Part shown: positions 34,079 to 42,976 of the stretch, one piece after another
Layout: each line of letters opens with the position of its first letter
Position numbering within the stretch: position 1 is the first letter of the stretch
Assembly (NCBI GenBank): GCA_041485285.1
Contig: JBGPJF010000004.1
Coordinates: 1 to 64,000 of the forward strand
Reading direction: 5' to 3'
From: DATEUP01 sp041485285
GTDB lineage: Archaea > Thermoplasmatota > DTKX01 > DATEUP01
Length of the DNA stretch: 64,000 bases
Translations under genes and position numbers: made by a program
The notes under the pieces: model-generated
What the model saw: only the letters and a program-made list of their open reading frames with translations
What the model was told of the DNA's origin: nothing
Databases searched by the model: none

Positions 34079-36691
34079 TCACTTCGGCGCATCGTCGCTC
34101 TTGTCGGCCCCGTCGTCGCCGCCCGCATCGCCCTCGCCCTCGGGCTCGTCGTCGCCTTCGCCCTCTTCGCCGGGCGGCGGGGCCGTCTCTTCGACCGCGC
34201 GGTATTCGCCGATCTCGGCCTCCGTTTCAAGGAGGCGCGCCACGCCGATCACACGGTCGCCTTCGTCGATGCGGATGACGCGGACGCCCTGCGTCGCGCG
34301 CCCGAGCACCGAGATTTCGGCGACCTTCGTGCGGATCATGATGCCTGACTTGGTGGTCACGAGGATCTGGTCGGCCTCCTCGATGCGGCGGATGGCAACG
34401 ACGGGTCCGCCCTTGTCGGTGACCTTCATGTTCTTCACGCCGCCGGCGCCGCGGTTGGTCTTGCGGTACGCCGCCACGGGCGAGCGCTTCCCGTAGCCCT
34501 GCTCGGTGATCGAGAGCAGCGTGTCGGCTTCCTTGAGCACGGCCGTGCCGATGACCTCGTCCCCCGCCTTGAGCCGAATCCCGCGGACGCCGTGGGCGTT
34601 GCGCCCCATCGCGCGCGCCTTCCTGGCTTCGAAGCGCGCGGCCTGCCCGAGCTTGGTGGCGATCATGATCTCGTCGTCCTCCATGCACAGCCGCACATCG
34701 ACGATGCGCTCGCCCTCGTCAAGGACCGTCGCGATAATCCCCGTGACCCGGGGGTTCGAAAACTCATTGAGCGCCGTGCGCTTGATGGTGCCGCGGTTCG
34801 TGGTGAAAATGAGGAACTTGCCCTCCTCGAACTTCTCTACGGGGATGTGGGCCGCAATGGCCTCGCCCTGCTCCAGGCGCGGCAGGAGGTTGATGATGGG
34901 GAGACCCTTGGCTTGCCGCGTCCCTTCGGGAATCTGGAACGCCTTCAACCAATAGGCCCGGCCCTTCGAGGTGAAGAACATCAGGAAGTTGTGGTTCTTC
35001 ACCGTGACAATCGACTCGATGAAATCGAGTTCCTTCGTCGTGGCCGCGATGCGGCCCTTCCCGCCGCGCTTCTGCGAGCGGTAGGCGTCGGGCGTCTGCC
35101 GCTTGATGTACCCCTCGTGCGAGATGGTCACGACGACCTCGACATTGGGCACGAGGTCTTCGAGCGAGACCTCCGCCAGGTCGTCGACGATCTGCGTGCG
35201 CCTTTCGTCGCCGAAGCGGTCCTTCAGCTCGGCGAGGTCGGCCTTGATGATTGCGAGCACCTCCTTGCGGTCCGAGAGGATCTTCTCGAGCCGCTGGATG
35301 AGCTTCTGGACGTCCGAGAGCTCCTGCTTGAGTTCCGTGATTTCGAGGTTCGTAAGCTTGCGCAGCGGCAGCTTGAGGATCTCGCGCGATTGGATCTCCG
35401 TGAAGAAGAAGTGGGAGATGAGGCTCTTCTCGGCCGCGTCGGCGTCCTTGCTCGCGCGGATGACCTTGATGACCGCATCGATCTGCTCGACGGCCTTGAC
35501 GAGGCCCTCGAGGACATGCGCGCGGTCGCGGGCCTTGTTGAGGTCGAACTGCGTGCGCTTGGTGATGACTACCTCGCGGAACTCGAGGAAGCGCGCCATC
35601 ATCTGGCGCAGGGGCAGCACCTGCGGCTGGCCCTCGACGAGCGCCAGGTTGATCGCGCCGAAGGTGGCCTGCAGCTCCGTGTGCTTGTAGAGCTGGTTGA
35701 GGATGATCTCCGGGAAGACATCGCGGCGCAGTTCGATGACGATGCGCATGCCTTCCTTGTCGGACTCGTCGCGCAGGTCGGTGATCCCTTCGATCTTGCG
35801 GGCCTTTACGAGCTCCGCGATCTGCTCGAGGATCTTCGACTTGAGGACGGCGTAGGGGATCTCGTCGACGACGATGCGGTTCTTGTCCTTCTCCATCGGC
35901 TCGATGTGCGTCTTGGCACGGACACGCATCTGGCCGCGGCCGGTGGTGTAGGCCTCGGCGATGCCGGCCCGCCCGTAGATGATGCCGCCGGTGGGGAAGT
36001 CGGGCCCGGGGATGATCTTGAAGAGCTCGTGGTCGGGCAGTTCCGGGTTGTCGATGAGCGCGGTGAAGCCATCGCAGAGCTCGGACATGTTGTGGGGAGG
36101 GATGTTCGTGGCCATCCCCACGGCGATGCCCTGCGAGCCGTTGAGGAGCAGGTTGGGCGCCTTGGCCGGGAGCACATCGGGCTCCTTCAGCGTCCCGTCG
36201 AAGTTGTCGCGCATCGGGACGGTGTCTTTGTCGATGTCCGCGAGCAGTTCGTCGGCCAGCTTGGTGAGCCGGGCCTCCGTGTAACGCATCGCCGCAGCGC
36301 TGTCCCCGTCGATGGAGCCGAAGTTGCCCTGGCCGTCGACGAGCGGGTAGCGCAGCGCGAAGGCCTGCGCCATGCGCACGAGCGCGTCGTAGACGGAGAG
36401 GTCGCCGTGCGGGTGGTATTTGCCGAGGACCTCTCCGACGATCCTCGCGCACTTCTTGTACGACCGGCTGGAGCCGAGCGAAAGCTCGTTCATGGCGTGC
36501 ATGATGCGGCGGTGGACGGGCTTCAGGCCATCGCGGACATCGGGCAACGCTCGCCCGACGATGACGGACATGGAGTAGTCGATGTACGACTCCTTCATCT
36601 CGGCCGTGAGCACGCGCGGGCGCACGATGAGGGCAAAGGGCGGGAGCGTCGCCTCGGGGCGCTTCTCGGGCGGAGGCGTTTCGTCAGCCAC
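34079..36691 (-). CDS. gyrA: DNA gyrase subunit A
   Basis: 870 residues. The DNA breakage-reunion subunit, introducing negative supercoils with GyrB and ATP. The catalytic tyrosine is Tyr137 in SAAAMRYTEARL, preceded by the conserved GNFGSIDGD. The C-terminal beta-pinwheel carries the GyrA box QKRGGKG near residue 550, which marks a true gyrase and not topoisomerase IV. The last 35 residues are strongly acidic (GEEGEGDDEPEGEGD), a tail type that modulates DNA wrapping in some bacterial gyrases. It starts 11 bases after gyrB, so one operon. Archaeal gyrases are generally held to have come from bacteria by ancient transfer. Confidence 0.96.
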   Translation of the reverse strand: MADETPPPEKRPEATLPPFALIVRPRVLTAEMKESYIDYSMSVIVGRALPDVRDGLKPVHRRIMHAMNELSLGSSRSYKKCARIVGEVLGKYHPHGDLSVYDALVRMAQAFALRYPLVDGQGNFGSIDGDSAAAMRYTEARLTKLADELLADIDKDTVPMRDNFDGTLKEPDVLPAKAPNLLLNGSQGIAVGMATNIPPHNMSELCDGFTALIDNPELPDHELFKIIPGPDFPTGGIIYGRAGIAEAYTTGRGQMRVRAKTHIEPMEKDKNRIVVDEIPYAVLKSKILEQIAELVKARKIEGITDLRDESDKEGMRIVIELRRDVFPEIILNQLYKHTELQATFGAINLALVEGQPQVLPLRQMMARFLEFREVVITKRTQFDLNKARDRAHVLEGLVKAVEQIDAVIKVIRASKDADAAEKSLISHFFFTEIQSREILKLPLRKLTNLEITELKQELSDVQKLIQRLEKILSDRKEVLAIIKADLAELKDRFGDERRTQIVDDLAEVSLEDLVPNVEVVVTISHEGYIKRQTPDAYRSQKRGGKGRIAATTKELDFIESIVTVKNHNFLMFFTSKGRAYWLKAFQIPEGTRQAKGLPIINLLPRLEQGEAIAAHIPVEKFEEGKFLIFTTNRGTIKRTALNEFSNPRVTGIIATVLDEGERIVDVRLCMEDDEIMIATKLGQAARFEARKARAMGRNAHGVRGIRLKAGDEVIGTAVLKEADTLLSITEQGYGKRSPVAAYRKTNRGAGGVKNMKVTDKGGPVVAIRRIEEADQILVTTKSGIMIRTKVAEISVLGRATQGVRVIRIDEGDRVIGVARLLETEAEIGEYRAVEETAPPPGEEGEGDDEPEGEGDAGGDDGADKSDDAPK

Positions 36692-36702
36692 GGCGGTCCC
36701 CC

Positions 36703-38613
36703 CTAGATGTCCAGGTTCGCGACGGCGCGCGCGTGTTCCATAATGAACGCCCGGCGCGGCTCGACTTCGTCGCCCATGAGTTTCGAGAAGAGTTCGTCGG
36801 CGGCCACGGCGTCTTCGACGGTCACCTGGAGGAGGATGCGCTTGGCCGGGTCGAGGGTCGTCTCCCAGAGCTGGGCCGGGTTCATTTCACCAAGACCCTT
36901 GTAGCGGGAGATGGCGATTTTCTCCGGGCCGATCTCCTTCACGACCTTGTCCTTCTCCTGCTCGGTGTAGGCGTAGCGGATCTTCTTGTCCTTCTCGAGC
37001 TTGTAGAGCGGGGGCTGGGCGATGTAGATGTAGCCCTTGTCGATGAGCTGGCGCATGTGGCGGTAGAAGAAGGTGAGAAGAAGCGTGCGGATGTGGGCGC
37101 CGTCGACATCGGCGTCGGTCATGATGATGACGCGGTGGTAGCGGGCGCCTTCGATGGAGAACTCGTCGCCGATCGAGGTCCCCAGCGCCGTGATCAGGTT
37201 CTGGACCTCCTGATTCTCAAGCGCCTTCTCGAGCCGCGCCTTCTCGACATTGATGATCTTGCCGCGCAGCGGCAGGATGGCCTGGAATTTCCGGTCGCGG
37301 CCCTGCTTGGCCGAGCCGCCGGCCGACTCCCCCTCGACGATGAAAATCTCGGAGCGCGCGGGGTCGCGTTCGGAGCAGTCGGCGAGCTTGCCCGGGAGCG
37401 AGGCGGAGTCGAAGAGCGACTTGCGCCGCGCGAGCTCGCGCGCCTTGCGGGCCGCTTCGCGGGCGCGGGCGGCGGCAAGGGCCTTGCCGATGATCGACTC
37501 GCCGACCGTCGGGTGCTCGTCGAGGTACTGGAACAGCTGGCCGTAGATCGCGGAGGAGACGAGGCCCGTCATTTCGGAGTTGCCGAGCTTCATCTTCGTC
37601 TGGCCCTCGAACTGCGGGTTCTTGAGGCGCACCGAGAGGATCGCCGTGAGGCCTTCGCGCACATCCTCGCCGCCGATGCCGACTTCCGAGCCCTTGAGCA
37701 GGTTGCGGCGCTTGGCGTATTCGAGGATCGCGCGGGTGAGCCCTTGGCGGAAGCCGATGAGGTGGGTGCCGCCCTCGACGGTGTGGATGTTGTTGGCGTA
37801 GGCGTAGGTGCTCTCCGTGTAGCTGTCCGTGTACTGGATGGCGGCCTCGACTTCGTGGTCGCCGTTGGCGACCTTCAGGTAAACGACCTGTGGGTGGATC
37901 GGCGTCTTGGCGCCGTTCAGCCACTGGACAAACGCGACCACCCCGCCGTCATACTTGAACACCTCTTTCTTGACGTTCGCCCCGTCGCGCGCGTCGGTGA
38001 AAGTGATTGATAGCCCTTTGGTGAGGAAGGCGAGTTCGCGCAGGCGGTTCTGGAGGATCTCGTAGGAGAACTCGAGGGTCTCGAAAACCTTGGCGTCCGG
38101 CTTGAAGCGCTGAATGGTCCCGGTGATGTCCGCGGTGCCGACGACTTCGAGCGGCGTGGTGGGCGCGCCGTACTCGTAGCGCTGCTTGTACAGCTTGCCG
38201 TTGCGCGCGACGCGGACTTCGAACCACTCGGAGAGCGCGTTGACGACGGAGACGCCGACGCCGTGGAGGCCGCCGGAGACCTTGTACGATTTGTCGTCGA
38301 ACTTGCCGCCGGAGTGCAGGACCGTGAGGACAATCTCGACGGCCGGCTTGCCGTACTTGGGGTGGACGTCGACGGGGATGCCGCGGCCGTCGTCCTCGAC
38401 GGTGACCGACCCCTCGGGGTTGAGGGTCACGCGGATTTCGGTGCAAAAGCCGGCGAGCGCCTCGTCGACCGAGTTGTCGACGACTTCGTAGACAAGGTGG
38501 TGGAGCCCGCGCCCGTCGGTGGAGCCGATGTACATCGCGGGCCGTTTGCGGACGGCCTCGAGGCCCTCGAGGACCTGAATCGACTCGGCGGAGTATTCAC
38601 TGGAGGCGCTCAT
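36703..38613 (-). CDS. gyrB: DNA gyrase subunit B
   Basis: 636 residues from ATG 38613, chosen because a GGGAGAGGG Shine-Dalgarno sequence precedes it and it gives the family-typical N-terminus (SAESIQVLEGLEAVRKRPAM). ATG 38646 would add 11 residues. The GHKL ATPase motifs are EVVDNSVDEALAG, DDGRGIP and GGLHGVGVSVVNAL. The TOPRIM motifs are IVEGESAGG and MTDADVDGAHI, whose acidic residues bind the metal. It heads the gyrB-gyrA operon. The Toprim and tail lengths match archaeal/short bacterial GyrB, without the long insertion seen in some Gram-negatives. Confidence 0.96.
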   Translation of the reverse strand: MSASSEYSAESIQVLEGLEAVRKRPAMYIGSTDGRGLHHLVYEVVDNSVDEALAGFCTEIRVTLNPEGSVTVEDDGRGIPVDVHPKYGKPAVEIVLTVLHSGGKFDDKSYKVSGGLHGVGVSVVNALSEWFEVRVARNGKLYKQRYEYGAPTTPLEVVGTADITGTIQRFKPDAKVFETLEFSYEILQNRLRELAFLTKGLSITFTDARDGANVKKEVFKYDGGVVAFVQWLNGAKTPIHPQVVYLKVANGDHEVEAAIQYTDSYTESTYAYANNIHTVEGGTHLIGFRQGLTRAILEYAKRRNLLKGSEVGIGGEDVREGLTAILSVRLKNPQFEGQTKMKLGNSEMTGLVSSAIYGQLFQYLDEHPTVGESIIGKALAAARAREAARKARELARRKSLFDSASLPGKLADCSERDPARSEIFIVEGESAGGSAKQGRDRKFQAILPLRGKIINVEKARLEKALENQEVQNLITALGTSIGDEFSIEGARYHRVIIMTDADVDGAHIRTLLLTFFYRHMRQLIDKGYIYIAQPPLYKLEKDKKIRYAYTEQEKDKVVKEIGPEKIAISRYKGLGEMNPAQLWETTLDPAKRILLQVTVEDAVAADELFSKLMGDEVEPRRAFIMEHARAVANLDI

Positions 38614-38617
38614 TTTT

Positions 38618-38626
38618 CCCTCTCCC
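38618..38626 (-). promoter_or_regulatory. Shine-Dalgarno sequence deciding the gyrB start
   Basis: GGGAGAGGG on the minus strand, four to five bases before ATG 38613. Most neighbouring genes lack one. Confidence 0.6.
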
Positions 38627-38922
38627 TTGGCTGTCGGTGCACCCATCCCTGGTGATCGAAAAACGGGCCGGCTTACGTCGTTTTCGAGGACTTATTGCAT
38701 GCTTGATTGGGCCATGATTTCAGGCCGAATTTAGTGCCATTTGCTTATAAAGGAGAATATAAATAAACTCTCCGGTTCCAATCCTTGATTTTGCGCCTGT
38801 TGCGATTGCCCTTTTCAGCTGCCTGGCCACGAGAAGTTTGGCCCTATTAAAAGGGTCAACGGGGTAGGCCGGACACGCCGAAACCGGGGTTTAAGGGGCA
38901 GGAAACCCGGTCTGGCGCGATC
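38627..38922. other. AT-rich divergent intergenic region between gyrB and nob1
   Basis: About 300 bases without a gene. The core at 38743-38767 (TTATAAAGG, AATATAAATAAA) is the most AT-rich stretch I see in the window. It holds candidate TATA boxes for gyrB on the minus strand (ATTTATATTC) and others at CAATAAG (about 38690) and CTATTAAAAGG (about 38844). The nob1 side has its own TATA box within an inverted repeat. No origin-recognition repeats are evident. Confidence 0.5.
38883..38911. promoter_or_regulatory. Inverted repeat over the nob1 TATA box
   Basis: ACCGGGGTTT (38883-38892) is mirrored by AAACCCGGT (38903-38911). GGTTTAAGG, about 30 bases before ATG 38923, is the likely TATA box and shares the left arm, so a bound repressor or a hairpin could control nob1. 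Confidence 0.5.
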
Positions 38923-39501
38923 ATGGGCGGAAATCCGGGCGGGGACAAGGGCGCGCAGATTCCGCGCAGGCTGGTGTGCGACACATCCGTGCTGCTCGCA
39001 GGAGGCGACCCGCGCGGGACGCCCGACGACGAGGTGTACGTTACGCCCTCGGTGATGAATGAAGTGAAGCGGCCCGATGACCGGGAGCGGCTGGAGACGC
39101 TGCGGGAAATCGGGCTGAAGTTGCAGTCACCGGGCGCGCCATCGCTTGCAGCGGTGGACAAGGCCGCCGCCGCAACGGGCGACGGCCAGCGCCTCTCGCT
39201 TCCCGACAAGGAGCTGCTCGCGCTGGCGCTGGAGTTGAAGGCGGAGCTGCTCACCGACGACCGCTCGATGCAGAACCTTGCGGCAACGATGGGGGTGCCC
39301 TACAAGGGCTACGCGCAGTCCGAGATCAAGGGCATCTGGCACTGGGAGAGTCAACTGAAGTGCATCGGCTGCGGGCGCATCTACGAGAACGAGATGCCGA
39401 GAAACGAGTGCATCGTGTGCGGTCACGAGATCCGCAAGAAGCACTGGCGCGTGCCGAAGGGCGAAGCGGCCGGCCCGCGGCGGCGCAACCCCTCACGGTG
39501 A
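38923..39501 (+). CDS. nob1: Nob1-like rRNA maturation endonuclease (PIN + zinc ribbon)
   Basis: 192 residues. Archaeal Nob1 trims the 3' end of 16S rRNA during small-subunit assembly. The PIN domain starts with LVCDTSVLL (catalytic Asp20). It continues with SVMNEVKRP, LPDKELLALALEL and LTDDRSMQNLA, the remaining acidic metal ligands. The C-terminal zinc ribbon has CIGCG and CIVCG knuckles, and a basic tail follows. This PIN-ribbon order is specific to Nob1 and separates it from VapC toxins. A TATA box lies about 30 bases upstream, and the trpS gene follows at once. Confidence 0.92.
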   Translation: MGGNPGGDKGAQIPRRLVCDTSVLLAGGDPRGTPDDEVYVTPSVMNEVKRPDDRERLETLREIGLKLQSPGAPSLAAVDKAAAATGDGQRLSLPDKELLALALELKAELLTDDRSMQNLAATMGVPYKGYAQSEIKGIWHWESQLKCIGCGRIYENEMPRNECIVCGHEIRKKHWRVPKGEAAGPRRRNPSR

Positions 39502-39554
39502 GCCGCCCCAAGGCTTTTGGGGGGTCGGCGGCCTTCGAGGCCGAAGGTGCTCGC

Positions 39555-40685
39555 GTGCCCGACGAAGCGTTCAAGGTCACTCCGTGGGAGGTCGAGGGCA
39601 CCGTTGACTACGCGCGGCTGATCAAACAGTTCGGAGTCGACCCGCTGAACGCCGCGATGCTGGAGCGCCTGAGGAAGGCCGCGGGGGGCGAACTCCACCA
39701 CCTCCTTCGCCGCGAGTACTTCATTTCGCACCGCGAGCTCGGGTGGGTCCTCGATGAGTACGCAAAAAAGAATCCGTTCTTCCTGTACACGGGGCGTGGT
39801 CCGTCGGGCCCGATCCACCTCGGGCACCTGATCCCGTGGATCGCGACCCAGTGGCTTCAGGAGAAGTTCAACGTCGATGTGTACTTCCAGCTCACCGACG
39901 ACGAGAAGTTCCTGTTCAGCGACAAGCTCACGCTCGAAGACACGGCCAAGTGGACGGTCGAAAACGCGCTCGACTTCCTGGCGCTCGGCTACAAGCCCGG
40001 CAAGACGCACCTGATCTGGGACACGCGCCACGCGGGCATCATGTACCCGCAGGCGATCCGCGTGGCGAAGAAGCTCACCTACTCGACGGCCAAGGCCGTG
40101 TTTGGGTTCGAGCCGTCGTCGAATGTCGGGGAGATTTTCTACACGAGCATGCAGTCGGTGCCGGCGTTCTTGCCCTCCGTGCTCGCGGGGAAGAATATCC
40201 CGTGCCTCGTGCCGATGGGGATTGACCAGGACCCGCACTTCCGCATCGCGCGTGACATCCTGCCGAAGCTCGGCTACCTGAAGCCGGCGGCGCTCCACAG
40301 CAAGCTGCTGCCCGGCCTCACATCCCCGGGGACGAGCAAGATGAGCGCGTCGGACCCGAACAGCGCAATCTATACGAACGAAACGCCGAAGCAGGTGCGC
40401 AACAAGGTCATGAAGTACGCGTTCTCGGGCGGGCAAGCTACGACGGAGGAGCACCGCAAGAAGGGCGGCGACACGAATGTGGACGCGTCGTACCGGTGGC
40501 TATCGCTGTTCGAGCCCGACGACCGCAAGATCGAGAAGATCGGCGAGGAGTACCGCAGCGGCAAGCTCCTGTCGGGCGAGATGAAGCAGCTGTTCGTCGA
40601 CCACATCAACGCGTTCCTGCAGAAGCACCAGGAGCGGCGCGAGGCGCTGCGGCCGAAGTTGGAAGACTTCATGCTGAAAGTGTAA
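39555..40685 (+). CDS. trpS: Tryptophan-tRNA ligase (archaeal TrpRS)
   Basis: 376 residues from GTG 39555, which gives the archaeal-type N-terminus (FKVTPWEVEG). GTG 39498, overlapping the nob1 stop as GTGA, would add 19 residues and could mean translational coupling. This class I synthetase has the HIGH-like motif GPIHLGHLIPW near residue 85 and the KMSAS loop near 257. The FQLTDDEKFL and PMGIDQDPHFR segments are characteristic of the eukaryotic/archaeal TrpRS branch. It charges tRNA-Trp with tryptophan. It is cotranscribed with nob1 and probably with the CHAD gene 15 bases downstream. Confidence 0.93.
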   Translation: MPDEAFKVTPWEVEGTVDYARLIKQFGVDPLNAAMLERLRKAAGGELHHLLRREYFISHRELGWVLDEYAKKNPFFLYTGRGPSGPIHLGHLIPWIATQWLQEKFNVDVYFQLTDDEKFLFSDKLTLEDTAKWTVENALDFLALGYKPGKTHLIWDTRHAGIMYPQAIRVAKKLTYSTAKAVFGFEPSSNVGEIFYTSMQSVPAFLPSVLAGKNIPCLVPMGIDQDPHFRIARDILPKLGYLKPAALHSKLLPGLTSPGTSKMSASDPNSAIYTNETPKQVRNKVMKYAFSGGQATTEEHRKKGGDTNVDASYRWLSLFEPDDRKIEKIGEEYRSGKLLSGEMKQLFVDHINAFLQKHQERREALRPKLEDFMLKV

Positions 40686-40700
40686 AGCCTCCGGGCCGGA

Positions 40701-41603
40701 ATGCGCGCCGCTATGGCGCTCCGACGGCCTTTCGTGAAAGAGGAATCCGCAATTGCCTACGGCCGCCGCGAGGTGGCGGCCTGCGCGCGGCGACTCATCG
40801 AGTGGGCAAGGCGCGCGCCCAAAGGCCGCCCGGATGAGGAGTACATCCACGAGTTGCGCGTGCGCCTGCGGCGCGCGCGCGCTGCGATGCGCGCGTTCCG
40901 GCGGTTCTACGACAGCCCCGCGGTCTTCGAGCGGCGAGTGGCACCGCTGCGCCGCCTTTCGCGGGCACTTGGCCCGATGCGGGACGCCGACGTGACAGCC
41001 GCCCTTTTCGATGAGGTGCTTCGGACCGTGCCCTATGCCCCCCGGTCGGTTTCGCGGGCGCTCGTCGCGCACCACCGCGCCCAGGAAGCGCGCTGGGGGC
41101 GCGTCAAGAGCGCGCTGGCCGGCGTCTGCCACCTCACGCCGACCGTGCTTTCGCCGCCCATCGCCGAAGCGGGCGAAGAGGGCTGGCGCGGATTGGCCAA
41201 GCACGCGCGCAAGACGCTTCGCCGCAAGCTGAACGACGTGGGCGCGCTCGCCCCCGCGGTCATCACGGGCAACCCCCCGGACCTCCACGCGCTGCGCATC
41301 GAGATCAAGCGCCTGCGCTACACGGTCGAGACCTTCGACGCGCTGCTCGGCGCCGACGGCCGGCTGTGGGGGGCGAAACTGCGCGAAATGCAGTCGACGC
41401 TGGGGCTTGTGCAGGACCATACGGTCGCCTTGGTGCAGGTGGAGGGCTTTCTCGCGAAAGCTCGCGAGCCCCTCGAGCGCGCATCGCTCGAGCTCGTCGG
41501 GCGCATCATTGAAGGCCGGCGCGCGGCGCACATCGAGCGGTTCCGCTGGCAGTGGCGAACGATCGACCCGCGCCGCTTCGAGGCGGTGCTTTCGCGAAAG
41601 TAA
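40701..41603 (+). CDS. CHAD-domain protein
   Basis: 300 residues from ATG 40701 (ATG 40713 possible). CHAD domains are all-helical bundles with conserved histidines and basic residues that bind inorganic polyphosphate. The two signature helices are here: YIHELRVRLRRARAAMRAF near residue 49 and DLHALRIEIKRLRYTVETF near 194. LGPMRDADV and LGLVQDHTVAL follow each. No CYTH phosphatase partner is visible next to it. Many Arg-Arg pairs make the protein very basic, fitting a polyanion ligand. It follows trpS by 15 bases on the same strand and ends convergent with small membrane-protein genes. Confidence 0.85.
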   Translation: MRAAMALRRPFVKEESAIAYGRREVAACARRLIEWARRAPKGRPDEEYIHELRVRLRRARAAMRAFRRFYDSPAVFERRVAPLRRLSRALGPMRDADVTAALFDEVLRTVPYAPRSVSRALVAHHRAQEARWGRVKSALAGVCHLTPTVLSPPIAEAGEEGWRGLAKHARKTLRRKLNDVGALAPAVITGNPPDLHALRIEIKRLRYTVETFDALLGADGRLWGAKLREMQSTLGLVQDHTVALVQVEGFLAKAREPLERASLELVGRIIEGRRAAHIERFRWQWRTIDPRRFEAVLSRK

Positions 41604-41620
41604 CGGGTGGCACGGCGTGC

Positions 41621-41839
41621 CTACAGCCGGCCGGTCACAGCGAGCCACGCGAGGGCGCCCATGAGGAAACCGGCGGTGGTGAGCGCCAGCCCGACTACCA
41701 ACCCGGTGAGCGTGCCGGAAGGCCCGGCGGCTTTAGAGGTCCACACGACACCTACAATGACGATGGCGCCGCTTACGACCAACCACCCCCCCGCGCATCC
41801 GGGTGTGGGTGTCACCGCTTTGCCACCGGCTGAGGGCAT
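41621..41839 (-). CDS. Small two-helix membrane protein
   Basis: 72 residues from ATG 41839; the TTG at 41848, directly after the uppS stop, would add three. Two hydrophobic segments (WLVVSGAIVIVGVVW and GLVVGLALTTAGFLMGALAW) are joined by a short Gly/Ser loop. No family is recognised. It lies immediately downstream of the cis-prenyltransferase gene and could be translated from the same message. The 3' end is 17 bases from the convergent CHAD gene. Confidence 0.5.
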   Translation of the reverse strand: MPSAGGKAVTPTPGCAGGWLVVSGAIVIVGVVWTSKAAGPSGTLTGLVVGLALTTAGFLMGALAWLAVTGRL

Positions 41840-41848
41840 CGGAGCCAA

Positions 41849-42637
41849 TCATGTCCCCCGCCTTCGGTGCCGCGCCTGGTAGCTGCGGATCGCGCGCAGG
41901 AAGTCGATCTTGCGCATCCCGGGCCAGTTCACATCTGCGAAGTAGAGCTCGCTGTAGGCGTTTTGCCACAGCAGGAAGTTCGAGATTCGCTCCTCGCCGC
42001 TCGTGCGCAGGATGAGGTCGGGGTCGGGGATCCCGTTCGTGTAGAGGTGCTTGGCGAAGATCTCCTCGGTGACATCCTCCGGCTTGAGTGAGCCGTCCTT
42101 GGCCGCGGCGGCAATCTTGCGAACCGCGTGCATGATCTCGTCGCGGCCGCCGTAGGCGACGGCGAGGTTGAGGAGGTAGTTCGAGTTGTCCTTGGTCTTC
42201 TCGGTCGCGTAGGCGATGGCCTCTTGGACCTTGGGCTCAAGGAGTGTGGTCTGCCCAATGACTTTGACGCGGATGCCGTGCTGCTTCACGCGCGGGTCGT
42301 CGGCGAGCTTGCGGAAGTTCTCCTCGAACATGCGCATGAGGAGCTGGACCTCTTCGGGCCGGCGGCGCAGGTTCTCGGTGGAAAACGCGTACACGGTGAG
42401 GATCTTGATGTCGAGTTCGAGGCACCAGTTGAGGAGCTCTTCGAGTTTCTCGCGGCCGTAGGTGTGGCCGTCAAGGGGGTTGAGGCCGAGCGATTCGGCA
42501 AAACGGCGGTTGCCGTCCATGATGACGGCGACGTGGCGGGGGATGTCGCTAAGCTGGATCTCGGAGAGCAGGCGCTTCTCATATTGGCGGTAGGCCAGGC
42601 CCGAGACAGGGCCGTGGGTGTCTTGGGGCGGAGGCAA
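41849..42637 (-). CDS. uppS: Cis-prenyltransferase (undecaprenyl/dolichyl diphosphate synthase family)
   Basis: 262 residues. It adds isoprene units in cis to make the long polyprenyl diphosphate that carries sugars for glycosylation. The catalytic loop is VIMDGNRRFAESLGL near residue 38. TVYAFSTENLRRRPEEV is the next conserved block, and the C-terminal DLILRTSGEERISNFLLWQ to SELYF segment holds the substrate-binding arginines. The start is TTG 42637, 26-33 bases behind a CCTTTTAG box, so probably leaderless. The many N-x-S/T-rich surface proteins in this window would be natural users of its lipid carrier (inference). Confidence 0.94.
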   Translation of the reverse strand: MPPPQDTHGPVSGLAYRQYEKRLLSEIQLSDIPRHVAVIMDGNRRFAESLGLNPLDGHTYGREKLEELLNWCLELDIKILTVYAFSTENLRRRPEEVQLLMRMFEENFRKLADDPRVKQHGIRVKVIGQTTLLEPKVQEAIAYATEKTKDNSNYLLNLAVAYGGRDEIMHAVRKIAAAAKDGSLKPEDVTEEIFAKHLYTNGIPDPDLILRTSGEERISNFLLWQNAYSELYFADVNWPGMRKIDFLRAIRSYQARHRRRGT

Positions 42638-42662
42638 CGGGTCGCGCCACCCCCTCGCCCTT

Positions 42663-42670
42663 CTAAAAGG
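42663..42670 (-). promoter_or_regulatory. TATA-like box of uppS
   Basis: CCTTTTAG on the minus strand, 26-33 bases before the TTG start at 42637. Confidence 0.5.
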
Positions 42671-42757
42671 TTTGCCGGGAGGATCGGCGATGGACGATGC
42701 GGGCGGCTTGGAATGGAGGCCGGCTTCCGCGGGGTGGATGGGCTCTTTTCAGGTTGA

Positions 42758-42976
42758 TCATACAACCCTGGCGGCTTTCGCCGCCCGAATGTGACGGACC
42801 GCGTACGCCGAAGCGATGACCACGGCTGCGATGGCCAGTCCAACTCCGACGGCAAGGATGTCGAGCGATCCGCTCGCGATCAACCCGAGGCCGTTGCCCG
42901 CGATCCCCACGATGATGAAGAACTTCGCAATGGCGGCCGCATCGCCAGCTTTGCCATCTTCAGGTTCGGCGCTCAT
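42758..42976 (-). CDS. Small two-helix membrane protein, coupled to the marker-11-like gene
   Basis: 72 residues. A soluble acidic N-terminus (SAEPEDGKAGD) is followed by two hydrophobic segments, FFIIVGIAGNGLGLIA and ILAVGVGLAIAAVVIASAYA, and a basic end (RHIRAAKAARVV). Its ATG overlaps the stop of the upstream gene as ATGA, so translation is coupled. No family is recognised. Confidence 0.55.
   Translation of the reverse strand: MSAEPEDGKAGDAAAIAKFFIIVGIAGNGLGLIASGSLDILAVGVGLAIAAVVIASAYAVRHIRAAKAARVV

Noticed and set aside
38740..38770. Replication origin at the AT-rich gyrB-nob1 spacer
   Set aside because: No repeated origin-recognition boxes and no cdc6/orc1 gene are visible; AT-richness alone is explained by promoters.
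39506..39522. CCCCAA/TTGGGG hairpin between nob1 and trpS as an attenuator
   Set aside because: It has only six base pairs and no alternative structure, leader peptide or Trp codons to suggest attenuation.
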